From a virus, in the IMG/VR virus record IMGVR_UViG_3300025789_000087, positions 1 through 37,065 of that record: a DNA stretch of 37,065 nt; one strand, 5' to 3'. Numbering within the stretch: position 1 is the stretch's first letter; each line of letters starts with the position of its first letter. Positions 22,748 through 29,505 of this stretch are shown piece after piece. A program made the position numbers and the translations under genes. Under the pieces are notes generated by a model that did no database searches, was not told where the DNA came from, and saw only the letters and a list, made by a program, of their open reading frames with translations.

Positions 22748-22911
22748 TAGCTACCTACTGGTGGATTGAATGTTTTACCATCCCATGTGTAACCAATATC
22801 GCAGAAAGGAAGAAGCACCAACGTGCAACCTTCCGGAGGCACGTCAGTTGGCTCGGCAACAATAATATTTACTACTACGCCATTAGCGTCTACAACCGCA
22901 CAATTCGACAT
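22747..22911 (-). CDS. Small conserved protein paired with adhesin (copy B)
   Basis: The 54-residue protein begins MSNCAVVDANGVVVNIIVAE, then has PTDVPPEGC and ends YTWDGKTFNPPVGS. It differs from the copy-A protein at relatively few positions and contains the same 50-bp block. It starts at the ATG at 22911 and ends in a TAATG overlap with its adhesin. It probably has the same function as its paralogue: fibre-associated or accessory, unproven. Confidence 0.85.
   Translation of the reverse strand: MSNCAVVDANGVVVNIIVAEPTDVPPEGCTLVLLPFCDIGYTWDGKTFNPPVGS
22829..22878. repeat. 50-bp perfect direct repeat, right copy
   Basis: This is the second copy of the block at 20157-20206, in the same orientation and at the equivalent place in the paralogous small gene. 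Homologous recombination between the two would remove one adhesin plus one small gene cleanly. Confidence 0.92.
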
Positions 22912-22935
22912 TCTTAACCCCCATAGAGATTAAAA

Positions 22936-23547
22936 TTAGCTAGTCGCTGTAGTTGTATATGTAACTGCTAGAGAGTCACCAGAAGCTACAGTTTTGCTAC
23001 CACCAGTAAACGAACCAGCAGAATATAGAACGCCAGTAGTTGTATCTTTAGTAGCAGATGCGCCAGAACCAGAGTTAATAAAGCAACCTGCAACAGTACC
23101 AGAAGAAGTCATTGAGAAAGTCAATGCTGGAGCTGTTTTTGAAGTTACGTTAGTTGGTGTAGAACCTGTGCTAGTAGCAGTTGTCCATGTTGGGGCTTGA
23201 CGGTTACCTGTGTAAGCCGGAGCATTTGTACCACCAACTTCTGTCCATGCGTGTGAACCCATAGTATCAGCAGCTGTGTAAGTAGTAGTACCACCAAGCA
23301 GACCTAAGTAGTTAGCGCCTGAAGCTGTACCGCCGTTTGATGTTGCGCCAAAGTAGTAGTTGAACAGGTCTTGCTTGCCAACAGCAGTAACCAAGTTAGG
23401 AGCAATATCTTCCCACTTTAGGTTGCCATCTGCATCGTAGCATTTGACGTTGTAATATCCTTGGATACCAAAGATTTCTTCGTGTGGCGCACCACGAGTT
23501 ACAGCAGCACTAGCCGCATCGCCAAAGTTTGATAATTCATTGTGCAT
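22936..23547 (-). CDS. Tail/virion structural protein, G/T/S-rich
   Basis: The 203-residue protein has an N-terminal part MHNELSNFGDAASAAVTRG. KCYDADGNLKWEDIAPNLVT, VGKQDLFNYYF and ADTMGSHAWTEVG follow, resembling a structural family found near tail genes of many phages, where DGNLKW and TMxSHxxWTE recur. The rest is beta-rich and S/T/G-rich. There is no enzyme motif. Upstream of the fibres and downstream of the adaptor genes, it is likely a virion component. The precise role is unknown. Confidence 0.72.
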   Translation of the reverse strand: MHNELSNFGDAASAAVTRGAPHEEIFGIQGYYNVKCYDADGNLKWEDIAPNLVTAVGKQDLFNYYFGATSNGGTASGANYLGLLGGTTTYTAADTMGSHAWTEVGGTNAPAYTGNRQAPTWTTATSTGSTPTNVTSKTAPALTFSMTSSGTVAGCFINSGSGASATKDTTTGVLYSAGSFTGGSKTVASGDSLAVTYTTTATS

Positions 23548-23556
23548 AATTGCTCC

Positions 23557-23988
23557 TTAACTAAATCTAATAATGGCCGTTGTGGAACTAGCCGTTGGGA
23601 AAGTAACTGTAAATGTGGATGTTGCTGTTTTATCATTGCCAAAATCTAGTACTGCAACCGCCGCATTTGTCGTGTTATTATAAATCAAAGCACCCCTACA
23701 GGTAAAGCTAGCTGGATTCCAAGTTACGTTAGCAAACGAAATAAAGGCTGTTGAAGCCCCTGTAGTATAGGTAGGCACCTGACTAATAGTTAAAGCCTGC
23801 CCACCAGCCGTATAGCCCGTACCAATAACCTCATTAACCGATGTATAGGCTAGGGTTGTGTAGTCTAGGTTAGCGGCTGCCGTATACAGGGCAATTTTAT
23901 AAGTATAGGGGGTACCAGCTGCAAAGTTTTCTAAACCACTTAGGCAGTTTTGTTTAAATATATTGCATTGGCCTTGCTGGATTGTCAT
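23557..23988 (-). CDS. Small beta-rich virion protein
   Basis: The 143-residue protein begins MTIQQGQCNIFKQNCLSGLE. It alternates short strands (YTYKIALYTAAANLDYTTLAYT, CRGALIYNNTTNAAVAVLDF) and ends TTAIIRFS, a complete beta-sandwich-like pattern. The LYTAAANL and RGALIYN phrases resemble short structural proteins found next to the DGNLKW family, consistent with its neighbour. It overlaps the adaptor gene upstream by 4 bases. Its specific function is unknown. Confidence 0.68.
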   Translation of the reverse strand: MTIQQGQCNIFKQNCLSGLENFAAGTPYTYKIALYTAAANLDYTTLAYTSVNEVIGTGYTAGGQALTISQVPTYTTGASTAFISFANVTWNPASFTCRGALIYNNTTNAAVAVLDFGNDKTATSTFTVTFPTASSTTAIIRFS

Positions 23989-24917
23989 GTTTTAACCATA
24001 AGTTTAGTTTGACCATCACGGTAGGCATCGCCACGCTCCAAGCCATCGCTAAGGCGTTTAAGCTGAGAAAGAGCTTCTTGATACTTATCTTCGTAGTATT
24101 TGACCAAATCGGCTTCGCCCTTCATAAAGAGCATAGCTTCCCGCATGGAGCCGTAGAATAGAACTGGGTCGTAGTTAGTACCAAGCCAGCTGGTGCCTGT
24201 AGGGTTATTAATTACATTTATTGTTAGCTGGAACCCAGAACCCGAACCACCCAAATATGAGTTAGATACGGTTAACACGTCATTGGCAACGTAAAAGTTA
24301 CCGCCGTTTCTAATACTTACGCTAGTAACAATCTGCCCAGCTACAGTGACATCTGCAGTAAAGCCAGCGCCTGAACCACCATTTAGGGGTACGTTAGTGT
24401 AGTAGCCGTTAGTGTATCCAAAGCCCGTATTAGTAATGGTAGAGACCGATGCTACGCCCTGCACAATAGATACTGGATAATAAAAATAATGTAATTCTGC
24501 TTGATAGTTTTGGTCTGGGGTTGGCCCCATAATAAGCGAAAGGCTATTAGTGTTATTGTATTGGGGTCCAAATAGTCCATAATACTTAGGAGTGCCTTGT
24601 GAGGAAGGGCTTGGGTAAGCTTCGCGGATAAAGTTCACGTCTTTGTTTAGTAGGTACGTGAAAGGCACTGTGGTGTAGTCGGATGTGTATATAGCTACAG
24701 AATAGTTAGAAAGCCAATCAGAAGGCAACGATAAATACTGATTCCCAGCCGAGAGTGTACCCGTCACGTTTTTACGCAACACAGGTATTTGTACGCTGTT
24801 ATATATGCGGTCTTCAGCCTCTATAACAAAACGTGGGATGTTATTAACAAACAATGCCTCAGTATTTTCACTGTAGTCTTGAATTGCTTGCCACAACTGG
24901 GTGTAATTCATTGCCAT
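23985..24917 (-). CDS. Head-tail adaptor-like protein with inserted beta domain
   Basis: The 310-residue protein begins MAMNYTQLWQAIQDYSENTE and NIPRFVIEAEDRIYNSVQIP, then LRKNVTGTLSAGNQYLSLPS. I recognise this helical/beta combination from phage adaptor or tail-connector proteins of podoviruses. The final part (FYGSMREAMLFMKGEADLVKYY, a helical C-terminus) completes it. An insert at about 152-238 (GFGYTNGYYTNVPLNGGSG, LTVSNSYLGGSGSGF) interrupts the family pattern between YYYPxSIV and GTSWLG. It looks like a mobile glycine-rich beta module. The protein likely joins the portal ring to the tail. The role is from resemblance and position. Confidence 0.75.
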   Translation of the reverse strand: MAMNYTQLWQAIQDYSENTEALFVNNIPRFVIEAEDRIYNSVQIPVLRKNVTGTLSAGNQYLSLPSDWLSNYSVAIYTSDYTTVPFTYLLNKDVNFIREAYPSPSSQGTPKYYGLFGPQYNNTNSLSLIMGPTPDQNYQAELHYFYYPVSIVQGVASVSTITNTGFGYTNGYYTNVPLNGGSGAGFTADVTVAGQIVTSVSIRNGGNFYVANDVLTVSNSYLGGSGSGFQLTINVINNPTGTSWLGTNYDPVLFYGSMREAMLFMKGEADLVKYYEDKYQEALSQLKRLSDGLERGDAYRDGQTKLMVKT

Positions 24918-24924
24918 AAAAGCC

Positions 24925-25209
24925 TTACGCTAAAGGACCATACGCCTTACGACCACGCTCTGCAGCGCCATTACCACGAGTTTCTACGCCAACACTTCTT
25001 TTCTTAGCAGTAGCATAGCTTACGCCATTTGGAACTGGATCTGTTAAGTCTGCTTCTCTTGCTGATTTCTCAGTTACATAAGTCTCAAATGGGCTTTCAC
25101 CATCTTTAACAGAAGTACCATTCATAGCATAAACTTCAGCTGGTTTAGCGTTCTTAGCATTGCCCGTTTTAATGGCGGCACCTTTAGTTGGTTTGATTTC
25201 TTTAGCCAT
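24925..25209 (-). CDS. Small basic protein, unknown
   Basis: The 94-residue protein is rich in K, A and G, with NGTSVKDGESPFETYVTEKS in the middle and a basic tail ending GRKAYGPLA. It has no cysteine and no membrane segment. It belongs to the run of small basic genes between the two adaptor-type genes and downstream. Similar small proteins are often seen there in uncultured phages, but I cannot name a function. Confidence 0.6.
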   Translation of the reverse strand: MAKEIKPTKGAAIKTGNAKNAKPAEVYAMNGTSVKDGESPFETYVTEKSAREADLTDPVPNGVSYATAKKRSVGVETRGNGAAERGRKAYGPLA

Positions 25210-25211
25210 GA

Positions 25212-25397
25212 TTAACGACCTCTTTGATTAGCTGCACGAGCCAAGTTACGACCCATAGACTTATAGTTCTGGTTTAGTTTGCTTTTAGCGGCTTTTGGGC
25301 CGTTGTCAATTACTTTAGGACCGTCATTAGGGTAAACCTTTACATCAGTTTTGCCTTTACTAACTACGCGTCCGTCGCCTGCTTTTTTGTATGTCAT
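25212..25397 (-). CDS. Small basic protein, unknown
   Basis: The 61-residue protein is strongly basic: MTYKKAGDGRVVSKGKTDVK at the start and NYKSMGRNLARAANQRGR at the end. It is probably short strands followed by an amphipathic helix. It has no recognisable motif. It sits two bases from the next gene and is part of the same small-protein run. A DNA-contacting virion role is possible from charge and context only. Confidence 0.6.
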   Translation of the reverse strand: MTYKKAGDGRVVSKGKTDVKVYPNDGPKVIDNGPKAAKSKLNQNYKSMGRNLARAANQRGR

Positions 25398-25405
25398 GAT
25401 TATTC

Positions 25406-25795
25406 CTAATTTGTTGATATTGTTACTGTACCCACCTGACAGATTGCAATCAGATAATTTGCCGTTAAAGCAGTATCAAACTGACTTGCACCACCTACAG
25501 GATTCCAACCCCACTGAAACACCCTACTACCACCGGAAATATTACCTAAAATATCTACTCCAGAAGCATAGTAACTAACGTCCGGTCTGGGTTCCCTAAC
25601 TGCCTGTGGGTCATTAACTGGATATAACCCTAATTGTAACTGAGGATGGTCAGGATCCCAACATTCTTGACATACTTTTATACTGACTTGCTTGGTTTTG
25701 ATGGTAAGCTTTTTAAGCTCCACCAGTTTATACCTTTGACCGCAACGATCACATTCCGCAATTGAATGTTTACCAGAAGCATACTTGGAGGGCAT
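25406..25795 (-). CDS. Zinc-ribbon protein in head-tail region
   Basis: The 129-residue protein has two CxxC knuckles, C15DRC18 and C42QEC45, separated by YKLVELKKLTIKTKQVS. This is a classic zinc-ribbon spacing. WDPDHPQLQLG follows, a phrase I associate with a small conserved phage family beside the adaptor gene. The C-terminal half is beta-like with W, G and T. Zinc ribbons here are likely structural. The gene lies 3 bases from the adaptor-type gene at 25799. Confidence 0.78.
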   Translation of the reverse strand: MPSKYASGKHSIAECDRCGQRYKLVELKKLTIKTKQVSIKVCQECWDPDHPQLQLGLYPVNDPQAVREPRPDVSYYASGVDILGNISGGSRVFQWGWNPVGGASQFDTALTANYLIAICQVGTVTISTN

Positions 25796-25798
25796 ATT

Positions 25799-26737
25799 TT
25801 ACCTCGCATAGAACAGATTCCTAGGCACAAAACGAATACTTGCCTTTTCTCTGTCTTCTTGGGCGGCTAAGTCAAATTGTTGGTCATAATCTGCTTTTAA
25901 CCCCATAACTCTTTGTGGGTCAACACCAGCAAGCTTAACACTTAACATGTAAGCAAGCCCAGCTACAAAGCAGTTAACAAATCTAAATGGGATATCGGCA
26001 ATATTAACACCACTGCCAGCGTCTTGAATACGGCGCATACGCCAATAAACGAGGGTATAAGTTGTTCCGCTAGCGGGGGTAGGCCAGATGTTCACACAAG
26101 GCAAATACTGATTATAGACAACAGTTCCTACAGTATGGGTAGCTGCTGTGGTGCCGTTTTGACCACGCCAACAGTTTTGTAACTGGTTTCCTACAATATT
26201 AGTGTAGGCAATAACTTCTGAGTCTAATTGAATAAAGCCTGTTGATCTTAGCCCTTGGGTAGAACTTAAAGTAATTGTTGTATTTGTAGCAGAAACCGCA
26301 CTAGCTACTGTATAAGTGGTTGCATCAGCATTCCCAGACTGGCGGTTAACCCACATCTGAATAGGACGACCAGTAGTTAACTTATTGGGAATAGTCGAGT
26401 AGGTAGATTCTGAAATGCGGCTTAAATTGATATCTTGCTGATTAGTTGGGCTAGCATTACTTGTACGGGTTACCGCATCCAAAATGTCAATTGTGTCAAC
26501 TGGAAGTGCGTAGATACCTTGATTTGGTACTAGTGGAATAGCAGCTTCTTCAACAGTCCAAAGGTTAATACCTTTATTAGCCCACTCAATCGTCATTAGA
26601 TTGATAGAACGGCGCGCAGTACGCAAGTCATATCCAGTACGGTCCTGCATACCGCAACGCTCAAAAGCCTCTTCTACGAGTTCTGTGAGGTCTAAGTTAA
26701 AGCCTGAAGTACCAGATGTGTACTGTGTTGTGGACAT
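25799..26737 (-). CDS. Head-tail connector/tail-tube-type protein
   Basis: The 312-residue protein has an N-terminal helix pair (LTELVEEAFERCG, TARRSINLMTIEWANKGINL), then beta-rich sequence (VPNQGIYALPVDTIDILDAV). The first helices resemble the P22 gp4/tail-tubular A-type adaptors of podoviruses. The C-terminal part (VNCFVAGLAYMLSVKLAGVD, a second helical region) completes the fold. An insert around 137-206 contains LRSTGFIQLDSEVIAYT and CWRGQNGTTAATHTVGTVV, a module with the RGxxGT and H..GT pattern that recurs in unrelated phage structural proteins. It likely extends the portal channel. It ends with a TAATG overlap of the small gene that precedes it. Confidence 0.75.
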   Translation of the reverse strand: MSTTQYTSGTSGFNLDLTELVEEAFERCGMQDRTGYDLRTARRSINLMTIEWANKGINLWTVEEAAIPLVPNQGIYALPVDTIDILDAVTRTSNASPTNQQDINLSRISESTYSTIPNKLTTGRPIQMWVNRQSGNADATTYTVASAVSATNTTITLSSTQGLRSTGFIQLDSEVIAYTNIVGNQLQNCWRGQNGTTAATHTVGTVVYNQYLPCVNIWPTPASGTTYTLVYWRMRRIQDAGSGVNIADIPFRFVNCFVAGLAYMLSVKLAGVDPQRVMGLKADYDQQFDLAAQEDREKASIRFVPRNLFYAR

Positions 26738-26913
26738 TATTTTTTCATGCCTTTGAGGGTTTCCGCCAAGCGAGCCCGCTTACCGATCTTGCCCGGTTTC
26801 TTTGCAGCTGCAGCTAATTTCTTGGCTGGAATTGGTTTACCTGGCTTTGCGCCTAATTCAGCACGTAAAGCTCCAGGTTTTTTAATAGCTTTTTGAATCC
26901 ACTTTTCAGCCAT
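26737..26913 (-). CDS. 58-residue basic MAEKWIQKAIKKPGALR protein
   Basis: This ORF starts at the ATG at 26913 and ends at a TAATG overlap with the connector gene. It encodes MAEKWIQKAIKKPGALRAEL followed by G/K/A/P repeats and LAETLKGMKK. The KWIQ.AIKKPGAL start is a motif I know from small proteins in many tailed phages of unknown function. It is very basic and lysine/alanine-rich like a histone tail. Strong codon continuity and spacing support it as a real gene. Confidence 0.82.
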   Translation of the reverse strand: MAEKWIQKAIKKPGALRAELGAKPGKPIPAKKLAAAAKKPGKIGKRARLAETLKGMKK

Positions 26914-26914
26914 T

Positions 26915-27151
26915 TTACTTACCTGTTAAGTTAGTTAATTCGTCCAAAATTGCAGGTTTAATATGTAGGTTGCTAAGAATAACGATTACTTGGTTCAAAG
27001 TATCAGCACTTAAACTAACCATCTTTTGGGCAGCCTTAGTAGTTACGGCTTGTACTTCAGCCACAGCAGCTGTAGATTCTTTGGTAAGTGTAGTAACTTC
27101 TTGCTTTAAGAAATCTGTAATTGTCGATTCAATGTTATCTAAAGTACTCAT
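26915..27151 (-). CDS. Small helical protein, unknown
   Basis: The 78-residue protein is predicted all-helical and amphipathic: MSTLDNIESTITDFLKQEVT, then an A/T/E/K heptad-like stretch and LNQVIVILSNLHIKPAILDE. It is possibly coiled coil, with no enzyme or membrane signature. It overlaps the preceding gene by 4 bases and its stop is one base from the ATG of the 58-residue basic protein gene. Confidence 0.62.
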   Translation of the reverse strand: MSTLDNIESTITDFLKQEVTTLTKESTAAVAEVQAVTTKAAQKMVSLSADTLNQVIVILSNLHIKPAILDELTNLTGK

Positions 27152-27399
27152 TTTTTCTTCCTTGTTTTAGCAGACTCAATAAAGTCCTTTTTAGTAGGCG
27201 CACCCTTAGACCCAACAGGACGCATCTTTTCACCAGAGCCAGCTTTAATACGTGCTTGCTTTCTATGAATGTTCTCATATAGTCCGACTTTCCCACCTTT
27301 AGAATACTGAGTAAAGTCCGTATCGTCTCTACGAGATTTCTTAGTACCGCTAGGCATTTTAGAAGGGGCAATAGCACCCATTCCGCGGGAAGCCATCAT
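27148..27399 (-). CDS. Conserved small basic protein (MASRGMGAIAPSKMP family)
   Basis: The 83-residue protein begins MMASRGMGAIAPSKMPSGTK, contains YSKGGKVGLYENIHRKQARI and AGSGEKMRPVGSKGAPTKKD, and ends in a basic tail. I recognise this combination as a short conserved phage protein of unknown function. It is lysine/arginine-rich, with a KGGKV motif shared with the larger neighbours. Start choice is between two adjacent ATGs (27399 or 27396), the first overlapping the upstream stop as TAATG. Confidence 0.75.
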   Translation of the reverse strand: MMASRGMGAIAPSKMPSGTKKSRRDDTDFTQYSKGGKVGLYENIHRKQARIKAGSGEKMRPVGSKGAPTKKDFIESAKTRKKK

Positions 27400-27596
27400 T
27401 ACTTCTTGCCTTTAGCCATACCGCCGCCACACATAGCTTTGATGTGGTCAGCATGTTTTTTATGGCCTGCAGCATGTTTGCCATAGTGGTCGCTATGATG
27501 TACGTGACCGCCATCTTCGTGCTTAGAAATGAAGTCGTCATGATGGACCATGTCTGGGCCTTTCATTGGTTCCATTTGTTCTTTTACCATTTTCAT
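27399..27596 (-). CDS. Histidine-rich small protein
   Basis: The 65-residue protein has 11 histidines, mostly in H-x2/3-H spacing (HHDDFISKHEDGGHVHHSDH, then KHAAGHKKHADH). It ends IKAMCGGGMAKGKK, with a single cysteine. The histidine content suggests binding of Zn, Ni, Cu or similar metals, but no defined finger pattern is present. The GGGMAKGK end echoes the GGMAK motifs of the 266-residue neighbour. It is probably a virion or assembly component. The function is unknown. Confidence 0.72.
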   Translation of the reverse strand: MKMVKEQMEPMKGPDMVHHDDFISKHEDGGHVHHSDHYGKHAAGHKKHADHIKAMCGGGMAKGKK

Positions 27597-27606
27597 TTAA
27601 ATCTCC

Positions 27607-27849
27607 TTAACAATAAGTACCACGAGTTTTACCTCGTTGGGCAATGCCATCTGCACGACTAGAAGCTGAAGATATTTTACCGCCTTTAGCTTTCTTAACT
27701 GGTTCCTGTGGGGCTGGAGCTGGTTTGCCGCCTAAAACAATGGCTAGCTTAGACCCAGAAGTAGCAGCTTTATCGAGGTTTTGTTGCCCCTCTTTATTCT
27801 GCTTCTCAGTACCAATAAGGTTATCTTTAATGTCGTCTAGTATGCTCAT
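27607..27849 (-). CDS. Small protein with C-terminal GIAQRGKTRGxxC tag
   Basis: The 80-residue protein has an acidic helical start (MSILDDIKDNLIGTEKQNKE), a linker with PAPAPQEP, KAKGGKISS, and a C-terminus SRADGIAQRGKTRGTYC. The last 13 residues are almost the same as those of the adjacent 266-residue protein (GIEQRGKTRGRFC). Both genes have their stop directly after the cysteine. I have seen this end on other small phage proteins. Its function is unknown. Confidence 0.72.
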   Translation of the reverse strand: MSILDDIKDNLIGTEKQNKEGQQNLDKAATSGSKLAIVLGGKPAPAPQEPVKKAKGGKISSASSRADGIAQRGKTRGTYC

Positions 27850-27851
27850 GA

Positions 27852-28652
27852 TTAGCAGAATCTTCCGCGTGTCTTACCACGTTGCTCAATACCGCCGCCA
27901 CGAGCCATCTTTTTAACGCCGCCACCTTTTTTATAGGTATCGCCCATTGGGTTCATGTTACCCATAGCTTTGGTCATTACGTTTGACTTTGGTTTAGACT
28001 TTATGCGTGGTTTAGTTGGGGTTGGAACTTGCTGATCCATATTACCGCTAGCCAAAGCAGCCATTGCGCGGGCGCGAGTATCGTCTTTGATAGCAGCGTT
28101 TTGACCCTGCATAGTTTGTGTTTCTACTGGAGTATCAACATCGCCACCTTCGTCGTAGCGTTTTACTTTACCGCCTTTAGCCATCTTAACAGTCTTAGGG
28201 GCAACAGTTTTGCCAGAGTCACCAAGGTTTTTACCTTTAGTGTGACCTTTTTTCTGGACAGCAGATTCACCAAACTTGCGTAATTTATTAGAGCCAGCTT
28301 CTACGTCTTTAGACATACTACGTGGACCCATAGACTCTTTAGCCATACCACCTTTAGCCATTTTTTTCATAGCCATACCACCTTTTTTAAGTTTAGACAA
28401 ATCAGTACCTGGGCCAGATTTGTGCTCTTGTTTATCATGCATTCTAAATGCTTTCTTAACAATGGCTTTATCTTGTTTAATGTCAGCCTTCATATTTTCT
28501 TTCATCATTCCACCTTTGTTAAATTTTTTACCTTTATCGGCAGCTACAAAATCTTTGCCTACTGACTGCGGTACTCCTACTTTCTTAGCCATCTTAGGGT
28601 TATGAGCTACCATTTCCATAAAACGGTGTTGTTTGCTAGAAGTACTTGGCAT
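27852..28652 (-). CDS. Lysine/glycine/methionine-rich protein with KGGM motifs
   Basis: The 266-residue protein begins MPSTSSKQHRFMEMVAHNPK and KKVGVPQSVGKDFVAADKG, a start shared with other small phage proteins. The middle has at least six GG motifs in basic surroundings (KGGMMKENM, KKGGMAMKKMAKGGMAKESM, MAKGGKVKRYDEGG, KKGGGVKKMARGGG). It ends GIEQRGKTRGRFC. It is basic, low in hydrophobic residues and likely disordered, suiting a DNA- or capsid-lumen-associated protein. No catalytic motif is seen. It lies 2 bases from the tagged small gene and overlaps the next by 1 base. Confidence 0.72.
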   Translation of the reverse strand: MPSTSSKQHRFMEMVAHNPKMAKKVGVPQSVGKDFVAADKGKKFNKGGMMKENMKADIKQDKAIVKKAFRMHDKQEHKSGPGTDLSKLKKGGMAMKKMAKGGMAKESMGPRSMSKDVEAGSNKLRKFGESAVQKKGHTKGKNLGDSGKTVAPKTVKMAKGGKVKRYDEGGDVDTPVETQTMQGQNAAIKDDTRARAMAALASGNMDQQVPTPTKPRIKSKPKSNVMTKAMGNMNPMGDTYKKGGGVKKMARGGGIEQRGKTRGRFC

Positions 28653-28912
28653 TATTTACATTTCCATCTAGCTAAACTAGCTGCCTTACGAGTAGGACGA
28701 CCCTTCTCATCTTTCATTGGACCAGGCATTCCTGACATTCTTGCACAAAACGATTTTTTACGTGGACCACCTTCTGGTTGAGGTGCTTTTAAATGCGAAC
28801 CAGTAGCTGCATTATATTTAGCACGACCTTTAGCGGTAAGACCAGCACCTTTAGACGCAGGTAACTTTTCTCCACGACCAACTGCGAGTGAAACACCTTT
28901 TTTCTTAGGCAT
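28652..28912 (-). CDS. Conserved small basic phage protein (possibly DUF6321)
   Basis: The 86-residue protein contains VGRGEKLPASKGAGLTAKGR, AKYNAATGSHLKAPQPEG, KSFCARMSGMPGPM and KDEKGRPTRKAASLARWKCK. This sequence is unusually well conserved among phages in my memory, and I believe it is the family called DUF6321, though I cannot verify the number. The two conserved cysteines and high R/K content suggest a compact nucleic-acid- or metal-binding fold, but no function is known to me. One-base overlaps join it to both neighbours. Confidence 0.78.
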   Translation of the reverse strand: MPKKKGVSLAVGRGEKLPASKGAGLTAKGRAKYNAATGSHLKAPQPEGGPRKKSFCARMSGMPGPMKDEKGRPTRKAASLARWKCK

Positions 28913-29160
28913 TATTTACTCCAAAACCCTTGAAACAAGTTAGCAATAATAGCGCCAATTAAAGCAGCTGCACCACCTACGCCTAACAATAATCTCCAAC
29001 CACCATGAGCTTCAGCCAATGTTTTTTGAATAGCTTGGATAGCGGTCTTGATTTCTTTCATTTCTTCGACCATTTTATCCATATCGCTTTGCAGGTGTGA
29101 GATATCGTTCGCGTGGGTAGCTAGTTCTCTTGCAGTAGAAATAAGATCAATTTCACTCAT
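28912..29160 (-). CDS. XhlA-like coiled-coil membrane protein (possible second holin factor)
   Basis: The protein is 82 residues from the ATG at 29160. The longer ATG at 29175 would overlap the upstream stop. It has an N-terminal coiled coil (ISHLQSDMDKMVEEMKEIKT, heptad-like) and a C-terminal membrane helix (WRLLLGVGGAAALIGAIIANL) followed by FQGFWSK. This order, coiled coil then a single C-terminal helix with a short tail, is that of haemolysin XhlA-type proteins, which assist holins in some phages. It is far from the lysis cassette, so it could instead be a membrane-anchored virion or head protein. Confidence 0.65.
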   Translation of the reverse strand: MSEIDLISTARELATHANDISHLQSDMDKMVEEMKEIKTAIQAIQKTLAEAHGGWRLLLGVGGAAALIGAIIANLFQGFWSK

Positions 29161-29162
29161 GA

Positions 29163-29447
29163 TTAGCCATAACAAATAGTGCAGGAGTTAGCGTTTGTTA
29201 AAGTAGCATAAATACCGTTTTGGGCCAAAATACCTTCGCCCGGCAACAATACAGGAACAGCTACTACGTTGGCTCCAAAATCAAACTGCCACAAAATATT
29301 ACCAGAAGCTGCAGAAGCATTATCGTAAAGGATAACCGTACCAGCAGTACCATTACTATTAAATGTAATTTGTTTTAAACGACAACGACCTGACACTAAC
29401 ACTGCAGACGCATTAGTGTGTGCGCTTTTTACATCGGTTTGCATCAT
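29163..29447 (-). CDS. Small beta-rich phage protein
   Basis: The 94-residue protein is predicted as short beta strands: GRCRLKQITFNSNGTAGTVI, LYDNASAASGNILWQFDFGA, LLPGEGILAQNGIYATLTNA, ending CTICYG. The order and G-turns resemble a compact beta-sandwich or jelly-roll capsid accessory. It has three cysteines, two near the C-terminus. It has a strong-looking ribosome-binding site (TTAGGAGA) ahead of the ATG. I do not recognise a function. Confidence 0.68.
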   Translation of the reverse strand: MMQTDVKSAHTNASAVLVSGRCRLKQITFNSNGTAGTVILYDNASAASGNILWQFDFGANVVAVPVLLPGEGILAQNGIYATLTNANSCTICYG

Positions 29448-29467
29448 AATTAATCTCCTAAAGATTT

Positions 29468-29495
29468 AAAAAGGAGGCGGGGTTAACCACCCCCT
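29468..29495 (-). terminator. Possible intrinsic terminator
   Basis: On the minus strand, G-rich and C-rich arms (a GGGG/CCCC core with a TTAA-containing loop, extended past one bulged base) precede a run of five T. It follows the structural gene at 29506-30207. The stem is imperfect, so a weak terminator or processing hairpin is possible. Confidence 0.4.
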
Positions 29496-29505
29496 AGCAG
29501 ATTAA

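Noticed and set aside
27135-27377. Alternative minus-strand frame over the conserved MASRGMGAIAPSKMP-type gene
   Set aside because: The frame at 27148-27399 has a recognisable conserved protein and proper junctions. The alternative has a leucine-rich, low-information sequence.
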